7,141 nt of DNA, from positions 1-7,141 of the forward strand of contig DIHT01000168.1 of NCBI GenBank assembly GCA_002420305.1, written 5' to 3'. Positions 5,253 to 7,141 of this stretch are shown one piece after another. This DNA comes from Akkermansiaceae bacterium UBA5689 (GTDB taxonomy: Bacteria; Verrucomicrobiota; Verrucomicrobiia; Verrucomicrobiales; Akkermansiaceae). The number at the start of each line of letters is the position of its first letter. The stretch's first letter is position 1. The position numbers and the translations under genes were made by a program. The notes beneath the pieces are model-generated. The model was not told the DNA's origin. It made no database searches and saw only the letters and a list, made by a program, of their open reading frames with translations.

Positions 5253-6326
5253 TTATTCTGCCGCGGAGAGAGGCTGAACCTCCATGGTTTTGGTCTCGCC
5301 GTTCTCCTCCCACTCAATAATGACAGCTCCTGCGTCGCTGACACCCGTGAATTTGAAGGGTTTTTCAGCAGCATTGGGATCCAAAGGAAGGGAAAAACTG
5401 CTCCGCTCCTCTACCTTGAGGGTCACCGCCTGCTGACCGATGGCCGCGAGCGCGAGAACGGCGGTATAATCCCTGATGATAACCCCATTACGTGAGCCTT
5501 TTTTGATGTCCAGAATATCCCCTTTTTTGGCCCCGGCAACGTCCTCGATTTCCGCAAAATTAGCCTTCTGCACGATTCCGGTGTTGGGGTTCTCGAACTC
5601 CCGCTGCTCCACATTCTTGAGCTCGTAGCGCATCTGGGCGCCGCCTTTGCTGAAAAGATTAGAGTCGTTGCCCTTTCCGTATGGGATATTTTCAGACCCA
5701 GTCCTGACACTCCTGCCTCCGACGATCTCTTCGTGATTGAACTTGAAGGTATCCGTAGGCTTGACCGGACCAATCGTGCTGTCAGACGAGTAGCTCAACC
5801 TGAATGCCCGCTTTTCCAATTCTACACACTGCAGTTTTGCAATCAGCGCCGGAAAACTTTCAGGGTCATTCGGATCAGTATTACCGGCGAACTCCTCACC
5901 GTTGGAGAACCCATCCCCGTCCTGATCAAGACCCGGGGAGTTACTCCAACCCGGATCGATACGATTATCGAGCCACCACTGATTCGGAATTGGATCATGA
6001 ACCATTGGATAGCTGGCATCCCCCAAGTCAATTTCTTCGCCAGTTGGATTCAGAAAGAGAGGCGTTCCTACCGTCAGATCGATCGACCGTCCCTTCTCAG
6101 TAACTGGCCCCCCGAGGGCAACCGCACCCGCGATCTCTGACGTGGTGTCAGCGTAGAACTTCTGCTTGGGATTCTCGGGAGCGTCAGTATCTGGCAGCAC
6201 TGAGGGCTGCCGGAAGTCCTCCTCTACATTTCCTTTTGCCATCCAGATCATAGCCCCTAACGCAGCGGCGATGACGATGGAGACAACCAACGAAATTTTG
6301 TCGTAACTTTCGGAAAGATTTGCCAT
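5253..6326 (-). CDS. Single-pass inner-membrane, periplasmic protein with an EF-hand-like calcium loop, Amuc_1099-like
   Basis: The 357-residue protein has a short cytoplasmic start, one hydrophobic segment at 11-30 with no clear signal peptidase site, and a long polar remainder, so it is probably inner-membrane anchored with a periplasmic body. A thrombospondin-type-3-like repeat sits at 115-159. It begins NQWWLDNRIDPGW and leads to GLDQDGDGFSNGEEF and NTDPNDPESFP. Within it D134, D136, D138, G139 and E145 match positions 1, 3, 5, 6 and 12 of a canonical calcium loop. The rest (about 160-357) looks beta-rich, with no named domain that I recognise; LKVEERSSFSLPL (303-315) and the VIIEWEENGE region near the C-terminus suggest beta strands. 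The place between the Amuc_1100-like gene and the secretin, the size and the topology all match Amuc_1099. By context it links the inner-membrane platform to the secretin, a role comparable to PilP/GspC, but this is inference. The ATG at 6326 has no ribosome binding site (upstream CAAATTCATTCA). Confidence 0.85.
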   Translation of the reverse strand: MANLSESYDKISLVVSIVIAAALGAMIWMAKGNVEEDFRQPSVLPDTDAPENPKQKFYADTTSEIAGAVALGGPVTEKGRSIDLTVGTPLFLNPTGEEIDLGDASYPMVHDPIPNQWWLDNRIDPGWSNSPGLDQDGDGFSNGEEFAGNTDPNDPESFPALIAKLQCVELEKRAFRLSYSSDSTIGPVKPTDTFKFNHEEIVGGRSVRTGSENIPYGKGNDSNLFSKGGAQMRYELKNVEQREFENPNTGIVQKANFAEIEDVAGAKKGDILDIKKGSRNGVIIRDYTAVLALAAIGQQAVTLKVEERSSFSLPLDPNAAEKPFKFTGVSDAGAVIIEWEENGETKTMEVQPLSAAE

Positions 6327-6363
6327 TGAATGAATTTGGTAGTTTTTCGATCTCGATCATGTG

Positions 6364-6403
6364 GGCCCGACCGATGAGCCTCTAGGAGAGACTTCGTCAG
6401 GCC
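6364..6403 (-). other. Possible RNA hairpin between the Amuc_1100-like and Amuc_1099-like genes
   Basis: On the minus strand GGCCTGAC (6403-6396) can pair with GTCGGGCC (6371-6364) in eight pairs, one of them G-U. A small inner stem of AGAG at 6387-6390 with CTCT at 6380-6383 lies in the loop. It lies 9 bases after the upstream stop and 37 bases before the next ATG. No T-run follows, so it is not an intrinsic terminator. A processing site, stability element or partial attenuator is possible; so is chance. Nothing else is evident in this 86-base spacer. Confidence 0.35.
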
Positions 6404-6412
6404 TCTGAGTTG

Positions 6413-7141
6413 TCAGGAAGGATTCTTTTCTTCCTCTGCATCCGCTTCCGCGGCCTTGAAGAGAAGAATATCTATTTCAAGAAGAACATTGATCTGCTCT
6501 GCGCCCAGAATCTGCCCAAGCACCCGACTGCCTTTGTCTCCCTCCGCCAGAGAAGGAGCCACAGGCTCCTCTACCACGCCGGGATCTTCTGACCCAGCGG
6601 AGCCATCGGCATCGTCAGCTGGCAGTTCGTCTTCAAAACCGGGAAAAGGATCGTCTTCAGCCCCTTCCTCCTCGGGCACATCAAATTCAACATCATCCTT
6701 GGCCGGGCTCTGGTCTCTTTTCTCGTTCTGGATCCGCATACTGCGCACCACGAAGTAATAGTCTGGATGACTTGTCAGGTCCGACATGATCTTCCGCATT
6801 ACCGGCTCGCTCGAAACAAAGGAAATCTCAACTGGAAGGCTCTCAAATGGAGGTTCCTTCTGGCTGGTGCCTCTCGTAACTTTTCGTCCCCCTCTTCCCC
6901 GTGTTGCCGGCTCCGGAGCCTTGTCCTTTTCGACCGCCAACACCGCCCTGTGAACATTAAGCAGAGCACTGGGCTTCGCCGCCGAAACCACATCGAAGAG
7001 AGCCTTCATAGCAGACAGCTGATAGTTCAAATGAGCAGTCGCCCCCTCCTTAGGTAGCCCTCCGGTGTAGTTCTTGAAACCAAGGTAGAACTGGTCCCCT
7101 GGATATTCCACTCCCTGCGCATCGAACGCATTGGTGACCTC
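6413..7141 (-). CDS. C-terminal part of an Amuc_1100-like pilus-associated protein (cut by right edge)
   Basis: The frame is open from the right edge to the TGA at 6415-6413, giving 242 residues with no start in view. The visible part begins EVTNAFDAQGVEYPG. An alpha-helical stretch (39-74) contains LNYQLSAMKALFDVV. A basic linker at 81-96 follows, then an alpha/beta segment PVEISFVSSEP...DLTSHPDYYFVVRSMRIQNEK (103-141). A roughly 60-residue acidic linker (147-205) leads to a final RVLGQILGAEQINVLLEIDILLF (206-228) and an acidic tail. The YQL...ALFDVV helix, the YYFVVRSMRIQNEK strand and the VLGQILGAEQI motif resemble Amuc_1100 of Akkermansia, a 317-residue protein with one N-terminal transmembrane segment. 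Such an anchor should lie beyond the window. The gene starts the visible unit with the Amuc_1099-like and secretin genes. The fold has been compared with pilus alignment proteins (PilN/PilO-like), so an assembly role is likely. I infer this from recognition of pattern and neighbours, not from an alignment. Confidence 0.75.
   Translation of the reverse strand, partial: EVTNAFDAQGVEYPGDQFYLGFKNYTGGLPKEGATAHLNYQLSAMKALFDVVSAAKPSALLNVHRAVLAVEKDKAPEPATRGRGGRKVTRGTSQKEPPFESLPVEISFVSSEPVMRKIMSDLTSHPDYYFVVRSMRIQNEKRDQSPAKDDVEFDVPEEEGAEDDPFPGFEDELPADDADGSAGSEDPGVVEEPVAPSLAEGDKGSRVLGQILGAEQINVLLEIDILLFKAAEADAEEEKNPS

Noticed and set aside
5253..6326. Dockerin or cellulosome component, suggested by the calcium loop
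   Set aside because: Only one loop is present, without the duplicated dockerin repeat, and the protein has a membrane anchor and sits in a secretin cluster.
1..7141. Mobile element, CRISPR array or defence island
   Set aside because: No transposase, integrase, direct-repeat array or terminal inverted repeats were seen, and the genes are core chromosomal ones in one orientation.

Overview
The window reads as part of a Verrucomicrobiota chromosome. The main reason is the right-hand gene set on the minus strand. It holds an Amuc_1100-like protein (cut by the window edge), an Amuc_1099-like single-pass membrane protein with a calcium-loop repeat, and an Amuc_1098-like secretin with N-terminal TPR repeats. 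The order matches the pilus-associated cluster known from Akkermansia muciniphila (Amuc_1098 to Amuc_1102). The proteins look divergent from Akkermansia, so I assign only the phylum with confidence. The order Verrucomicrobiales is a guess.

All genes I can support lie on the minus strand, so the transcription order runs from high to low coordinates. (1) 7141-6413: C-terminal 242 residues of the Amuc_1100-like protein. (2) 6326-5253: Amuc_1099-like protein. (3) 5150-2538: secretin. A strong intrinsic terminator (stem 2484-2512) follows the secretin stop by 25 bases and closes this unit. (4) 2381-1773: coaE, dephospho-CoA kinase. (5) 1764-217: rho, with an unusual N-terminal extension of about 100 residues, lysine-rich at first, and an altered RNA-binding motif. 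Only 8 bases separate coaE from rho, so they are probably co-transcribed. (6) 92-1: the first 30 codons of an exported protein of unknown function with a clear signal peptide.

Inferred working model: the first three genes build an envelope-spanning assembly. The secretin forms the outer-membrane ring. The Amuc_1099-like protein is anchored in the inner membrane and reaches into the periplasm. The Amuc_1100-like protein is a pilus-accessory or assembly component, and its inner-membrane anchor is expected beyond the right edge. No ATPase, pilin or prepilin peptidase is present in the window. coaE and rho are housekeeping genes on a separate unit.

The most noteworthy points are: the lysine-rich disordered N-terminus and degenerate RNP1 motif of Rho; the glycine-rich insertion in the secretin core; the EF-hand-like calcium loop in the Amuc_1099-like protein; the long acidic linker in the Amuc_1100-like protein; a tandem hairpin pair at the terminator; and the lack of Shine-Dalgarno sequences before four of the five visible starts. 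I saw no tRNA, rRNA, CRISPR array, insertion sequence or other sign of mobility. No stretch without a gene exceeds 300 bases.
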